Of a stretch of DNA of 64,000 nucleotides, positions 27,959 through 36,383 are shown in pieces. Under the pieces are notes generated by a model that saw nothing but the letters and a program-made list of their open reading frames with translations, searched no databases and was not told the origin of the DNA. Positions within the stretch are counted from its first letter, which is position 1, and every line of letters begins with the position of its first letter. This DNA comes from Streptomyces sp. MUM 178J (GTDB lineage Bacteria; Actinomycetota; Actinomycetes; Streptomycetales; Streptomycetaceae), in the NCBI RefSeq assembly GCF_022414575.1, contig NZ_JADWYQ010000019.1, positions 44,902-108,901 of the forward strand. The letters run 5' to 3'. The position numbers and the translations under genes are program-made.

Positions 27959-29092
27959 CTAGAACTCCAGACGGGCGACGCGCCCCCGTTCGCCCGAGGC
28001 CCAGCAGCCGAAGTCGGGGGTGCAGTCGACCGTGTCGTACGAGCCGGAGTCGACGGTCCGCCAGGTGCGGCCGCCGTCGACGGTGAGGTCGGTTCCCGTG
28101 GGACCGACGGCCAGCGCGGCTGTGCGGGAGTGCGGGAGCCAGGTGACGCCCGAGCGGTAGGCGGGCGGCGGGACGGCCGAGCGCACCCAGCTGCGGCCGC
28201 CGTCCCGGCTGACCGCGGACGCGTGCGGGGACTCCTGGTCGCCGCGGTAGTCCCCGCCGACCGCGAGGCCGTGGCCGCGGTCGCGGAAGGCGAGCGCGAA
28301 GACGCCGCGCGCCGGGTCGCCCGCCGGGATGGCCGTCTTCGCGGCCGTCCAGGTCAGGCCGCGGTCGGCGGAGTGCAGCACGCGCGCGGTCGCTCCGCCG
28401 CCGGTCGCCAGCCATACATCGCGGGGGCCGGAGCTGACCAGGCACTGACCGCTCGCGGCGAAGCCGGCCTCCCCCGGCTGGGCCGCGGGCATCCCGTCGC
28501 TCGGCAGGACCGTCCATGAACGGCCGCCGTCGCGCGTGGACAGGATGCGGTATCTGCCGTCCACCGGGTCGCTCATCGCGAGTCCGTGCCGGCGGTCGAA
28601 GAAGGTCATACAGTCGTAGAAGGCCCTGGGGTCGGGGTTGCGGAACGACTCCGTCCAGGTCGCGCCTCCGTCGTCGGTGCGCAGGATCCGGGAGGCGTCC
28701 CCCTCGCCGATGGCCAGCACAACGGCGCGCCGCCGGTCGAACGCCTCGACATCGCGGAACTCCAGGTCCTCCGCGTCCGGCGGGGAGACATCGCGCCAGC
28801 TGCGGCCGCCGTCGTCCGTGCGGAGCACGGTTCCCCGGGAGCCCGCCACCCAGGCGACGCCGCGGCTGACGGGAGCCAGGCCCCGGAACCGCACATCCGT
28901 GCCGGTGTCCTTGAGCCGCCACCCCGGCTGCGCCGCCCGTTGCACCGCGGCCTGCGCGGGCGTGACGGCGAACACGACGGCCAGCATGGTCGTCAGCGCG
29001 GTGGCGAGCGCCACCGCACACAACCCCGGCGATAACGCCCGTCTCGCCGTCCCCTTGGACGTCATGGGTGTCATGGATGTCATGGGTGTCAT
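27959..29092 (-). CDS. Secreted BNR/YVTN beta-propeller protein, TTA codon
   Basis: A 377-residue exported protein made of BNR-type repeats with the Asp-box pattern (RTDDGGRSW, RTDDGGATW, STRDGGRSW, SRDGGRSW, TVDGGRTW), as in sortilin-like and photosystem-assembly-like propellers. The carbohydrate or protein target is unknown. The N-terminus has four in-frame ATGs nine bases apart (29092, 29083, 29074, 29065) before the signal peptide core LCAVALATALTTMLAVVFAV. TAGCTT on the coding strand ends eight bases before ATG 29092, suggesting a leaderless start there. Codon 20 is TTA (29035-29033), so expression should need bldA leucyl-tRNA. Confidence 0.75.
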   Translation of the reverse strand: MTPMTSMTPMTSKGTARRALSPGLCAVALATALTTMLAVVFAVTPAQAAVQRAAQPGWRLKDTGTDVRFRGLAPVSRGVAWVAGSRGTVLRTDDGGRSWRDVSPPDAEDLEFRDVEAFDRRRAVVLAIGEGDASRILRTDDGGATWTESFRNPDPRAFYDCMTFFDRRHGLAMSDPVDGRYRILSTRDGGRSWTVLPSDGMPAAQPGEAGFAASGQCLVSSGPRDVWLATGGGATARVLHSADRGLTWTAAKTAIPAGDPARGVFALAFRDRGHGLAVGGDYRGDQESPHASAVSRDGGRSWVRSAVPPPAYRSGVTWLPHSRTAALAVGPTGTDLTVDGGRTWRTVDSGSYDTVDCTPDFGCWASGERGRVARLEF

Positions 29093-29287
29093 GGCGCCGG
29101 AAGCTAGCCCAGGGCCGCGCGCCCGTCCAGAGCGCCGGAGCCCGGCAGGACCCGGGCGGATCAGGCCCCGCACACCGCCTCCAAGTGATACAGGTCACAC
29201 TGTCCGCCGTGCACTGAATCGCTTCATCCGCCGTCTTCCCCAGCGTCAGGGAGACGTCAGCGAAGCACCGCAGCAAGGAGCACGGCC

Positions 29288-29704
29288 TTGTCCACCGTCA
29301 TCGAGCAGGCCGCGCAGGCACGGATGGTCGCTTCGGCGCCCCGGATGGAAACCATTCCCGTCACCCTTCGCTATGACCGCGTCGACCCCTTCGCGGTCCG
29401 CATGGCCTTTCCGCCGCCCGCGACCCTCGAGGGCGCCGAAGTGTCCTGGGTGTTCTCCCGTGAGCTGCTGATGTCGGGGGTCGACGCCCCGGCCGGGGTC
29501 GGGGATGTGCGCGTACGTCCCTACGGCTACGACCGCACGGTGATCGAGTTCCATGCCCCGCAGGGCGTGGCGATCGTCCATATTCGCACCGGCGAACTGC
29601 GCCGCTTCCTCAGGCGCGCCCAGTCGCTGGTGCCGGTCGGCCGCGAGCATCTGCATCTCGACCTGGACCACGATCTGGCCGAGCTGATGCGCGATGCCGC
29701 CTGA
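29288..29704 (+). CDS. ssgD: SsgA-like sporulation/cell-division protein (SsgD-like)
   Basis: A 138-residue SsgA-like protein; these actinobacterial proteins guide septum formation and peptidoglycan maintenance in sporulating hyphae. Family features are VTLRYDRVDPFAVRMAF near residue 25, VSWVFSRELLMSGV near 52 and VRVRPYGYDRTVIEF near 75. The start is TTG 29288 with AAGGAG eight bases upstream. The assignment to SsgD is inferred from gene order resembling the SCO6722 neighbourhood; from sequence alone only membership in the SsgA-like family is firm. Confidence 0.85.
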   Translation: MSTVIEQAAQARMVASAPRMETIPVTLRYDRVDPFAVRMAFPPPATLEGAEVSWVFSRELLMSGVDAPAGVGDVRVRPYGYDRTVIEFHAPQGVAIVHIRTGELRRFLRRAQSLVPVGREHLHLDLDHDLAELMRDAA

Positions 29705-29733
29705 CCGCTTGAGCGCCTGACACCCGCCGGCGG

Positions 29734-29771
29734 TTAAATGCGTTGACGCCGCAGGGTGTCCCTTCTACGGT
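29734..29771 (+). promoter_or_regulatory. WblC/WhiB7-type promoter
   Basis: TTGACG (29743-29748) and TACGGT (29766-29771) are separated by 17 bases. TTAAAT (29734-29739) sits exactly three bases upstream of the -35. An AT-rich block three bases before the -35 is the known signature of promoters activated by WhiB7/WblC, the actinobacterial regulator of ribosome-targeting-antibiotic resistance. The predicted transcription start is near 29778. Confidence 0.75.
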
Positions 29772-29808
29772 CTGTACCGGTTCTGTCGCCGCCGATTGGA
29801 GAAGGACG

Positions 29809-29820
29809 TTGCTCGTCTGA
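29809..29820 (+). CDS. Three-codon leader ORF (Met-Leu-Val)
   Basis: TTG CTC GTC TGA is preceded by GGAG at seven bases and AAGG at three. It lies about 30 bases into the predicted leader of the ABC-F transcript. Very short leader peptides with stalling ribosomes are known to control resistance genes; this is the candidate sensor here. Its stop codon lies inside the left arm of a downstream-pairing stem. Confidence 0.5.
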   Translation: MLV

Positions 29821-29884
29821 GGTCTTGAGACACCGTGTGCCACAGCCGACACAAGGCTGTGCCGCGCATCGCGTGCGACCTCGG
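29817..29884 (+). promoter_or_regulatory. Nested hairpins of a putative attenuator
   Basis: The outer stem pairs 29817-29824 (CTGAGGTC) with 29877-29884 (GACCTCGG), with one G-U pair. Inside it CACAGCC (29841-29847) and GGCTGTG (29855-29861) form a perfect 7-bp hairpin with a 7-base loop. The outer left arm overlaps the leader ORF stop codon, so a ribosome stalled there would open the stem. Confidence 0.55.
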
Positions 29885-29961
29885 CGGACGAGCGGATGAA
29901 CGTCCCTGCCACGGCGGTCCAAGGCGTTGAGGCGTCAGCCGTCATCAGCCGCATCCCCGCC

Positions 29962-29988
29962 GGGTTTTCCGGATTTTCCGGGTTTTCC
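29962..29988. repeat. 9-bp tandem repeat, three copies
   Basis: GGGTTTTCC, GGATTTTCC and GGGTTTTCC follow each other directly within the ABC-F leader. In RNA this gives three U4 tracts spaced nine bases apart after a GC-rich segment, a possible pause or termination region. Confidence 0.7.
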
Positions 29989-30079
29989 GCCTCTGTGGCC
30001 GACGCCCGGCCGGGCACGCGATCCGGTGTCTCCACCCGTTGCCCTCGCACCACCTTTACTCGCAACCGGGGAGGCCCCT

Positions 30080-31729
30080 ATGTCCACCTGTTCCGCTGCT
30101 CACTCTTCCGCGCACATCGTCTGCACCTCGCTCGGCTTCTCCTGGCCGGACGGCACCCTCGTCTTCGACGGCTTCCAGCTGGCGATCGGCCCGGGCAGAA
30201 CCGGGATCGTCGGTCTCAACGGATGCGGCAAGTCGACGCTGCTGCGGCTGATCGCCGGTGAGCTGACCCCGTCCGAAGGCACGGTGCGCGCAGCCGGCCG
30301 GATCGGCTATCTGCCGCAGGACCTGACGCTCGACACCGCACTGCGCGTGGACGAGGCGCTGGGCATCGCCGGCAAGCGCGCCGCGCTGCACGCGATCGAG
30401 GGCGGAGACGCGCGTGAGGAGCACTTCACCGCGATCGGCGACGACTGGGACGTCGAGGAGCGGGCGCGGGCCGCGCTGGACCAGCTGGGGCTCGGTCACA
30501 TCGGTCTCGATCGGACGATCGGAGAGGTCTCCGGCGGGGAGGGCGTGCTGCTGCGGCTGGCCGCGCTGCTGCTGGCCCGGCCGGATGTGCTGCTGCTCGA
30601 CGAACCCACCAACAACCTCGATCTGTATGCGCGGCGGCGGCTCTACGACGCGGTGGCCGACTGGTCGGGGGCGATGGCAGTGGTCAGCCATGACCGCGAA
30701 CTGCTGGAGCACGTCGACCAGATCGCCGATCTGCGCAACGGCGAGGTGGCCTGGTACGGCGGGAACTTCACCGCGTACGAGGAGGCCCTCGCGGCCGAGC
30801 AGGAGGCCGCCGAGCGGATGGTGCGGGTCGCGGAGGCCGACGTACAGCGGCAAAGGCGCGAACTGGCCGACGCACACGTCAAGTTGTCCCGCCGCAAGCG
30901 GTACGGCCAGAAGATGTACGAAACCAAACGCGAACCCAGGGCGGTGATGAAGGAGCGCAAGCGGCAGGCCCAGGTGTCCGCGGGCAAGCACCGCATCATG
31001 CACACCGAGAAGCTCGCCGAGGCGAAGGAGCGGCTCGACGAGGCCGTGGAGGCGGTGCGCGAGGATGACGAGATCCGCATCGAACTGCCCGCGACCACGG
31101 TCCATCCGGGGCTCGGCGTACTCCGGCTCAGTGAGCTGACACTGCTCTACGGGGGCCGGGTGAAAGGCGAACTGGAGGTACGCGGCCCGGAGCGGATCGC
31201 GCTGCTCGGCCGGAACGGCGCGGGCAAGACGACCCTGCTGCGCACCATCGCGGGCGAGCTCGCCCCGTCGGCGGGCGAGGCGCGGGCCGAGGTGCCGCTG
31301 CGTTTTCTGCCGCAGCGGCTCGACATCCTCGACGACGGGTTGAGCGTGGCGCAGAACGTGGCGCGGTTCGCGCCGGACGCGGACAACAACCGCATCCGCG
31401 CACGGCTGGCGCGCTTTCTGTTCCGCGGGGCGCGCGCCGACCAGCTCGCCGGAACGCTGTCGGGCGGGGAGCGGTTCCGTGCCACGCTGGCCGCGCTCCT
31501 GCTGGCCGAGCCCGCGCCGCGGCTGCTGATGCTCGACGAGCCGACCAACAATCTGGACATGGCGAGCGTGCGGAAGCTCACGGCCGCCCTGGAGTCCTAC
31601 GAAGGAGCGCTGATCGTGGCGAGTCATGACGTGCCGTTCCTGGAGTCGATCGGGATCACCCGGTGGCTGATGCTCGACGGGGAACTGCGCGATGCGTCCC
31701 CCGACGAGGTGCAGGCGGCGTTCGGCTGA
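30080..31729 (+). CDS. ABC-F family ATPase, probable antibiotic-resistance type
   Basis: A 549-residue twin-ATPase ABC-F protein without membrane segments. Domain 1: Walker A GLNGCGKST near residue 44, signature VSGGEGVLLRLA, Walker B VLLLDEPTNNLD. The linker (about 255-335) is highly charged with KRYGQKMYETKREPR. Domain 2: GRNGAGKTT, LSGGERFRATLA, LLMLDEPTNNLD. Proteins of this class free ribosomes from macrolides, lincosamides, streptogramins or pleuromutilins. GGGGAGG lies five bases before ATG 30080. The WblC-type promoter and leader argue for an inducible resistance role rather than a housekeeping one. Confidence 0.88.
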   Translation: MSTCSAAHSSAHIVCTSLGFSWPDGTLVFDGFQLAIGPGRTGIVGLNGCGKSTLLRLIAGELTPSEGTVRAAGRIGYLPQDLTLDTALRVDEALGIAGKRAALHAIEGGDAREEHFTAIGDDWDVEERARAALDQLGLGHIGLDRTIGEVSGGEGVLLRLAALLLARPDVLLLDEPTNNLDLYARRRLYDAVADWSGAMAVVSHDRELLEHVDQIADLRNGEVAWYGGNFTAYEEALAAEQEAAERMVRVAEADVQRQRRELADAHVKLSRRKRYGQKMYETKREPRAVMKERKRQAQVSAGKHRIMHTEKLAEAKERLDEAVEAVREDDEIRIELPATTVHPGLGVLRLSELTLLYGGRVKGELEVRGPERIALLGRNGAGKTTLLRTIAGELAPSAGEARAEVPLRFLPQRLDILDDGLSVAQNVARFAPDADNNRIRARLARFLFRGARADQLAGTLSGGERFRATLAALLLAEPAPRLLMLDEPTNNLDMASVRKLTAALESYEGALIVASHDVPFLESIGITRWLMLDGELRDASPDEVQAAFG

Positions 31730-31784
31730 CCGGAGCCCCTTGGCCGGGCCCGGCCATCGCGCAAGGGCACGGGCATCCCGCCAA

Positions 31785-31855
31785 GGGAGGCCGCACCGGG
31801 CCCGGAGGCGGAACCGGGCCCGGGCGCCGTGCCGGGGAGGCCGCACCGGGCCCGG
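31785..31855. repeat. 21-bp direct repeat pair
   Basis: A 21-bp sequence beginning GGGAGGCCGCACCGGG is present at 31785-31805 and again at 31835-31855, with a partial third ACCGGGCCCGG between. It lies between the ABC-F and DDAH genes in a very GC-rich segment of about 220 bases without a gene. Confidence 0.75.
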
Positions 31856-31953
31856 CGCGGGCTCGCGCCGGATGGGTCTTTACGCGCCCCGGGGGCAGCG
31901 GCTAAAGATGGGCGGCACTCCCTACCTCCGAGTACGACCTGGAGACCGCCGCC

Positions 31954-32730
31954 GTGCCGAGCAGGAAAGCTTTGATCCGCCGTCCGAGCCCGCGCCTCGC
32001 CGAGGGGCTGGTCACCCATATCGAGCGCCATCCCGTCGATGCGGCGCTGGCGCTCGAACAGTGGGAGGGCTACGCGGCCGCACTGCGCGCGCACGGCTGG
32101 GAGACGGTCGAGGTCGACCCGGCCGACGACTGCCCGGACGGTGTGTTCGTCGAGGACACCGTGGTGATGTTCCGCAATGTCGCGCTGATCGCCCGGCCCG
32201 GGGCGCAGTCCCGACGCCCGGAGACGACGGCCGTGGAGCAGACTCTGGCCGAGCTGGGCTGCTCGGTGAACTGGGTGTGGGCTCCGGGCACCCTCGACGG
32301 CGGGGATGTACTCAAGATCGGCAACACCGTCTACGTCGGCCGCGGCGGCAGGACGAACGCGGCCGGGGTCCAGCAGCTGAGGGCCGCGTTCGAGCCGCTG
32401 GGGGCGCGGGTGACCGCCGTGCCGGTGAGCAAGGTGCTGCACCTCAAGTCGGCCGTGACCGCGCTGCCCGACTCGACGGTCGTGGGCCATCCGCCGCTGG
32501 TTGACAACCCGTCCGCGTTCGAGCGCTTTCTGCCGGTTCCAGAGGAGTCGGGCGCACATGTGGTGCTCCTCGGCGGCGGAAAACTGCTGATGGCGGCGAG
32601 CGCGCCCAAGACCGCGGAGCTGTACGCGGATTTGGGATATGAGCCGGTTCCGGTCGACATCAGCGAGTTCGAGAAGCTCGAGGGCTGCGTGACCTGCCTC
32701 TCGGTGCGCCTGCGCCACCTGTACACATAA
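31954..32730 (+). CDS. ddaH: Dimethylarginine dimethylaminohydrolase
   Basis: A 258-residue guanidino-group hydrolase. DDAH converts N-omega-methylated arginines to citrulline and methylamines. Catalytic features: FVEDTVVMF near residue 65, LHLKSAVTAL near 162 with the catalytic histidine, and GCVTCLSVRLR near 248 with the nucleophilic cysteine. Length and motif spacing match bacterial and animal DDAH. The start is GTG 31954 with GGAGA eight bases upstream. The physiological role in Streptomyces is unclear; it may salvage methylarginines from protein turnover. It is flanked by, but not visibly coupled to, the ABC-F and desaturase genes. Confidence 0.9.
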   Translation: MPSRKALIRRPSPRLAEGLVTHIERHPVDAALALEQWEGYAAALRAHGWETVEVDPADDCPDGVFVEDTVVMFRNVALIARPGAQSRRPETTAVEQTLAELGCSVNWVWAPGTLDGGDVLKIGNTVYVGRGGRTNAAGVQQLRAAFEPLGARVTAVPVSKVLHLKSAVTALPDSTVVGHPPLVDNPSAFERFLPVPEESGAHVVLLGGGKLLMAASAPKTAELYADLGYEPVPVDISEFEKLEGCVTCLSVRLRHLYT

Positions 32731-32788
32731 CAGAACGTAACCGGATATCTCTCCTGGCGGGCTTGGACGAGGGCTTATCGCGTGCTTA

Positions 32789-32821
32789 ACCTACGGTTTC
32801 GTAACCTACGACCTCGTAGGT
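32789..32821. promoter_or_regulatory. Overlapping inverted repeats before the desaturase
   Basis: ACCTACGACCTCGTAGGT (32804-32821) is a perfect inverted repeat with 8-base arms. A second, imperfect copy starting ACCTACGGTTTCGTA begins 15 bases earlier at 32789. They lie just upstream of a TGTATT -10-like box at 32839-32844 and most likely bind the repressor that controls acyl-chain desaturation. Confidence 0.65.
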
Positions 32822-32866
32822 AACGCCCCCGCAGGCAATGTATTCCTCCCGCCCCCAGGAGCCCTC

Positions 32867-33844
32867 GTGACGATCGCCTCTCCCCATCTCGGCAGCTCGG
32901 AAGCGTGGACCGACGCCAAGCTGCTGTACGCACTGGAAGAGGTGGTCGAAAAAGAGCTCAACCGCCATCTGAAGGTCGTACGGGACTGGATGCCCCACGA
33001 GTACGTGCCCTTCGGAGACGGCCGGAACTTCCCGGGGCTCTTCGAGGACGGCGAGGCCTGGGAGCCCGGGCAGTCCAAGGTCAGCGAGGTGGGCCGGATC
33101 GCGCTGGTGGTCAATCTGCTCACCGAGGACAACCTGCCGAGCTACCACCACGAGATCGCCACGCTCTTCGGCCGGGACGGCGCATGGGGCACCTGGGTGC
33201 ACCGCTGGACCGCGGAGGAGGGCAGACACGGCATCGTGATGCGCGACTATCTGCTGACCTCGCGCGCCGTGGACCCGGACAAGCTGGAGCAGTTCCGGAT
33301 GGCCCATATGTCCGAGGGCTTCGAGTCCGACAACCGGCACTCGATGCTGCACTCGATCGCGTATGTCTCCTTCCAGGAACTGGCGACCCGCGTCTCGCAC
33401 CGCAACACCGGACACCAGTCGGGCGACCCCGTCTGCGACCGGATGCTCGCACGGATCGCGATCGACGAGAACCTGCACATGATCTTCTACCGGAATCTGC
33501 TCAGCGCGGCCTTCGAGCTGGCACCGGACCTGACCATGCAGGCCGTGCGCGACGTCGTCGTCAACTTCCGAATGCCCGGGCACGGAATGCCCGGCTTCGA
33601 GCGGGCGGCCGCGCAGATGGCGATCGGCGAGATCTACAACATGCGCATCCACCACGACGACGTGCTGCAGCCGGTGCTGCGCTATCTGAAGGTCATGGAG
33701 ATCGGCGGTCTGGGGCCCGAGGGCCTCAAGGCGCAGGAGGAGCTCGGCTGCTACATGGGCGGGCTGCACACCGAGGCGACGAAGTTCGACGAGAAACTGG
33801 CCGCCCGCAAGGCCCGGATGGCGGCCCGCGCGGCCGCCGGCTGA
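32867..33844 (+). CDS. Acyl-ACP (stearoyl-ACP-type) desaturase
   Basis: A 325-residue soluble di-iron desaturase of the FA_desaturase_2 family, which inserts a cis double bond into acyl-ACP. Di-iron ligands are in NLLTEDNLPSYHHEI near residue 85 (EDNLPSYH replacing the usual EENLPSYH) and AIDENLHMIFYRN near 203 (DExxH), with TAEEGRHGIVMRDYL between. The start is GTG 32867 with AGGAG five bases upstream. Electron donor and reductase genes are not adjacent. Two overlapping inverted repeats upstream indicate dedicated repression. Confidence 0.9.
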   Translation: MTIASPHLGSSEAWTDAKLLYALEEVVEKELNRHLKVVRDWMPHEYVPFGDGRNFPGLFEDGEAWEPGQSKVSEVGRIALVVNLLTEDNLPSYHHEIATLFGRDGAWGTWVHRWTAEEGRHGIVMRDYLLTSRAVDPDKLEQFRMAHMSEGFESDNRHSMLHSIAYVSFQELATRVSHRNTGHQSGDPVCDRMLARIAIDENLHMIFYRNLLSAAFELAPDLTMQAVRDVVVNFRMPGHGMPGFERAAAQMAIGEIYNMRIHHDDVLQPVLRYLKVMEIGGLGPEGLKAQEELGCYMGGLHTEATKFDEKLAARKARMAARAAAG

Positions 33845-34057
33845 CCCGGCCCCGGCGGGGCGATCGGGCCGTCAGGCGCCGGCCGCCCCGCGGTCGGCGC
33901 TGAGGATCACCTCACGGCGTGCCCGGATGACACCCGACGCCCGGTCCGCGACGACTCCCGCGGCGCGCACCCCGTCGAACTCCGGACCCGACGAGCGCCA
34001 CGCGCGCCGACGGGTGCTCGCTCAGCCGGGGGCGAGGACACAGCCCGCCGAACCCTC

Positions 34058-34080
34058 GTACGACCACGACGTGGTCGTAC
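34058..34080. terminator. 23-bp perfect palindrome between convergent genes
   Basis: GTACGACCACG (34058-34068) and CGTGGTCGTAC (34070-34080) are perfect complements around a single A. It lies in the 270-bp gap between the convergent desaturase and Wbl genes, where a bidirectional terminator is expected, but with a one-base loop it could equally be a protein-binding dyad. The rest of the gap contains only short GC-rich inverted repeats. Confidence 0.5.
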
Positions 34081-34114
34081 CCCTTCGCGCCCGACTCCCC
34101 GCCGCATCGGCCGG

Positions 34115-34375
34115 TCAGCCCTTGCCCTGCTTGAGACGGTGCCGCTCCTTCTCCGAGAGCCCGCCCCATACGCCGAACCTCTCGTCGTGGGCGAGGGCGT
34201 ACTCCAGACAGGCCACCCGCCCTTCGCACGCCCCGCAGAGCTGCTTGGCCTCGCGGGTGGAAGACCCGGGGGCGGGAAAGAAGAACTCCGGCCCCACCTG
34301 GGCGCACAGGGCGGTCTTTGGCCAGGACAGCTCGCGGCCGTCGGCGGTGTGCTCGGCAGTGGTGTTGATCGGCAT
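34115..34375 (-). CDS. WhiB-like (Wbl) protein
   Basis: An 86-residue Wbl protein. The four cysteines that bind a [4Fe-4S] cluster are Cys24, Cys47, Cys50 and Cys56 (C-x22-C-x2-C-x5-C), and the beta-turn GVWGG is at 68-72, followed by a basic tail SEKERHRLKQGKG that contacts DNA. Such proteins bind the principal sigma factor and control development, redox response or resistance. There is no AT-hook, so it is not WblC/WhiB7. I use ATG 34375; an in-frame ATG at 34399 would add eight residues. Which Wbl paralogue it is cannot be decided here. Confidence 0.88.
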   Translation of the reverse strand: MPINTTAEHTADGRELSWPKTALCAQVGPEFFFPAPGSSTREAKQLCGACEGRVACLEYALAHDERFGVWGGLSEKERHRLKQGKG

Positions 34376-34479
34376 ACGGACAGACTGCTCGGGGCCCATA
34401 AACGACCGATCAACGAACCATTGACGTGCGCGTCCGCCGGTCGCGCCGACTTGACTGCGGGCGGTCCGGAACAGGCCGC

Positions 34480-35259
34480 TCAGTGGACGGAGAAGCCTCC
34501 GTCGACGTGGATGGCCTGCCCGGTGACATAGGCGGAGGCGCGGCTCGCCAGAAACACCGCAGCGCCCGCGAAGTCCCCGGCCAGGCCGTTGCGCCCCACC
34601 ATGGTGCGGGCCGCCAGCGCCGCGACTCGTTCGGGGTCCGCCGACAGGTGTGCGTTGAGCGGCGTCGGCACGAACCCGGGCACGAGCGTGTTGCAGGTGA
34701 CCCCGTACGGCGACCAGGCCTCCGCCTGCGAGCGGGCGAGCGACTCCAGCGCACCCTTGGAGACCCCGTATGCGCCGCTCCGCACGAAGGCCCGGTGCGC
34801 CTGCTGGGAGGTGATGTGGATGATCCGTCCGAAGCCGCGTTCGGCCATGCCGGGGCCGAACCGCTGCCCCAGGAGGTACGGGGCTTCCAGATTGACCGCC
34901 ATCGTGGCGTCCCACACGTCCTCGCCGAGGTCGTCCAGCGGCGGCCTGAGGTTGACGCCCGCACAGTTGACGAGGATGTCGGGCTCCCCGAACGCCCCGG
35001 CCGCCTCCTCGGCCGCGGCGCGCACACCGTCGCGGGTGCTCAGATCGGCGCTCACCCGGGCGGCCCGGCAGCCGCCGTCCGTCAACTCCCCGACGGCCGC
35101 CGCGAGCTCCGCCTCCCTGCGGGCGACGATCACGACGCCCGCGCCCGCCCGGGCCAGGGCTCCGGCGATGGCTCGTCCGATGCCGGAACTCCCGCCGGTG
35201 ACGAGGGCGGTGCGGCCGTCGAGGGAGAAGAGGTCCGCGAGGTACTTCTGTGCATCCAT
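34480..35259 (-). CDS. SDR-family oxidoreductase
   Basis: A 259-residue classical short-chain dehydrogenase/reductase. The cofactor motif is VTGGSSGIGRAIAGAL (about 20-35), followed by VNCAGVNLRPPL near 97. The catalytic Ser lies in IIHITSQQAH near 145, and the Tyr-x3-Lys motif is SGAYGVSKGAL near 160. ARREAELAA after strand two suggests NADP preference. The C-terminal YVTGQAIHVDGGFS is typical of gluconate 5-dehydrogenase/FabG-like members. Substrate unknown. It lies between the Wbl and laccase genes on the same strand. Confidence 0.87.
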   Translation of the reverse strand: MDAQKYLADLFSLDGRTALVTGGSSGIGRAIAGALARAGAGVVIVARREAELAAAVGELTDGGCRAARVSADLSTRDGVRAAAEEAAGAFGEPDILVNCAGVNLRPPLDDLGEDVWDATMAVNLEAPYLLGQRFGPGMAERGFGRIIHITSQQAHRAFVRSGAYGVSKGALESLARSQAEAWSPYGVTCNTLVPGFVPTPLNAHLSADPERVAALAARTMVGRNGLAGDFAGAAVFLASRASAYVTGQAIHVDGGFSVH

Positions 35260-35302
35260 GCCCGCACCTTAGGCGCGCCGGGCGGAGGCGCCGGACGGTG
35301 CG

Positions 35303-36268
35303 TCACCCGTGGTCGTGGGGGTCGTAGCCCGGGATCGTGCCGTCGGGCTTGGCGACCAGGAACAGTCCGGCCATCCCCATGTCGGAGTGGCTCTGCACAT
35401 GGCAGTGGTACATCCAGGCCCCCGCTCCGACGCCTTCCCCCGCGATGATCTGGAAGCCGAAGGAGTCCGCCGGGCCGGTGATCTTGTTGTCGATGACGCG
35501 GCTGACGTCGTCGGGGCCTTCCAGGAGGCCGGTCCTGTTGTCCGCCCAGCGGTGACCGTGCATATGGAAGGTGTGGTAGAACTCGCCGTGCGTGATCATG
35601 ACGATTTCGACGCGGTCGCCGATCACGGCACGGAACTCGGGAGGGTCGTCCGCGGGTCTGTTGTTGATCGTCATATCGTTGAAGACGACGGTGAACTGCT
35701 TGTCGGGCAGAATGTCGCCTTCCCTGCGCACGACCAGCGGGCCGTACAGACCCTTGCGTATGCCGCCGGTGCCGTGGTCGGTGCCCACCACATGGTCGTG
35801 GTAGTGCCAGTAGCCCGCGCTGCCGGGACGCCAGGTGCCGTCCTCGCGCCTGCCGGGTGCATGTGTGCGCCAGGTGTAGGTGCGGGCGCCGCCTGCGGGG
35901 ACGTGGCTGCGGTTGAGCTTGGTGCCGTCGCTGGCGATGTCGTAGTCGACCCCGTGGGGGTGCAGACTCGCCGGCACGTCCAGCAGATTCTCGAACTCGA
36001 TGTGCAGGGTGTCGCCTTCGACCAGTTCGATGAGCGGCCCGGGGACGGTCGGCTCGCCCTTTCGGAGGCCGTAGCCGAGCCGGCCGTCCGGCAGCTTCTG
36101 TGCATAGAGCTTCAGATGGCGCACCCGGCCACCCGCCGGGGCCTTTCTGAGGGGGGCGGTTTCGGCCGTGTCGGCCGACGAGGCGGAGGGGATGGATAAC
36201 GATGTCACACCGGCGGCCGCAGCCGCGCTTCCCGCGAGCAGCCGACGGTTGAAGCTCCGTCTGTCCAT
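35303..36268 (-). CDS. Small two-domain laccase (SLAC-type multicopper oxidase), TTA codon
   Basis: A 321-residue Tat-exported multicopper oxidase of the small-laccase type, active as a trimer with two cupredoxin domains. The Tat motif is [12 protein letters not shown]. Copper ligands are complete: His103/His105 (HPHG), His155/His157 in WHYHDH, the HMHGH set at 235-239, and the type-1 site with Cys289 ([14 protein letters not shown]) and Met299. It oxidises phenols and reduces O2 to water. GGAG lies nine bases before ATG 36268. Codon 24 is TTA (36199-36197), so bldA dependence is expected. It diverges from a ThuA/sugar-dehydrogenase gene that also carries TTA. Confidence 0.93.
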   Translation of the reverse strand: MDRRSFNRRLLAGSAAAAAGVTSLSIPSASSADTAETAPLRKAPAGGRVRHLKLYAQKLPDGRLGYGLRKGEPTVPGPLIELVEGDTLHIEFENLLDVPASLHPHGVDYDIASDGTKLNRSHVPAGGARTYTWRTHAPGRREDGTWRPGSAGYWHYHDHVVGTDHGTGGIRKGLYGPLVVRREGDILPDKQFTVVFNDMTINNRPADDPPEFRAVIGDRVEIVMITHGEFYHTFHMHGHRWADNRTGLLEGPDDVSRVIDNKITGPADSFGFQIIAGEGVGAGAWMYHCHVQSHSDMGMAGLFLVAKPDGTIPGYDPHDHG

Positions 36269-36383
36269 GTCGGAACACTCCACTCTCGTCCGGAGACTGA
36301 CGAACACGACGATCACACCGTAATGAAATGATCTTTGTTTATCCACGCTCAGGACAAAGTTCATGCCATTGCGGTATTTCCTA

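Larger units (their letters stand above)
29705..30079 (+). other. Promoter and long regulatory leader of the ABC-F gene
   Basis: This 375-bp stretch holds no long gene. It contains a well-formed promoter at 29734-29771, a three-codon leader ORF at 29809-29820, two nested hairpins, a 9-bp tandem repeat (29962-29988), a GCCCGGCCGGGC palindrome (30004-30015) and the GGGGAGG Shine-Dalgarno site of the ABC-F gene. The transcript would have about 300 untranslated bases. Confidence 0.75.

Noticed and set aside
34058..34080. Palindrome as part of a transposon end or attachment site
   Set aside because: No transposase, integrase or target duplication nearby; position between convergent genes fits a terminator or dyad.
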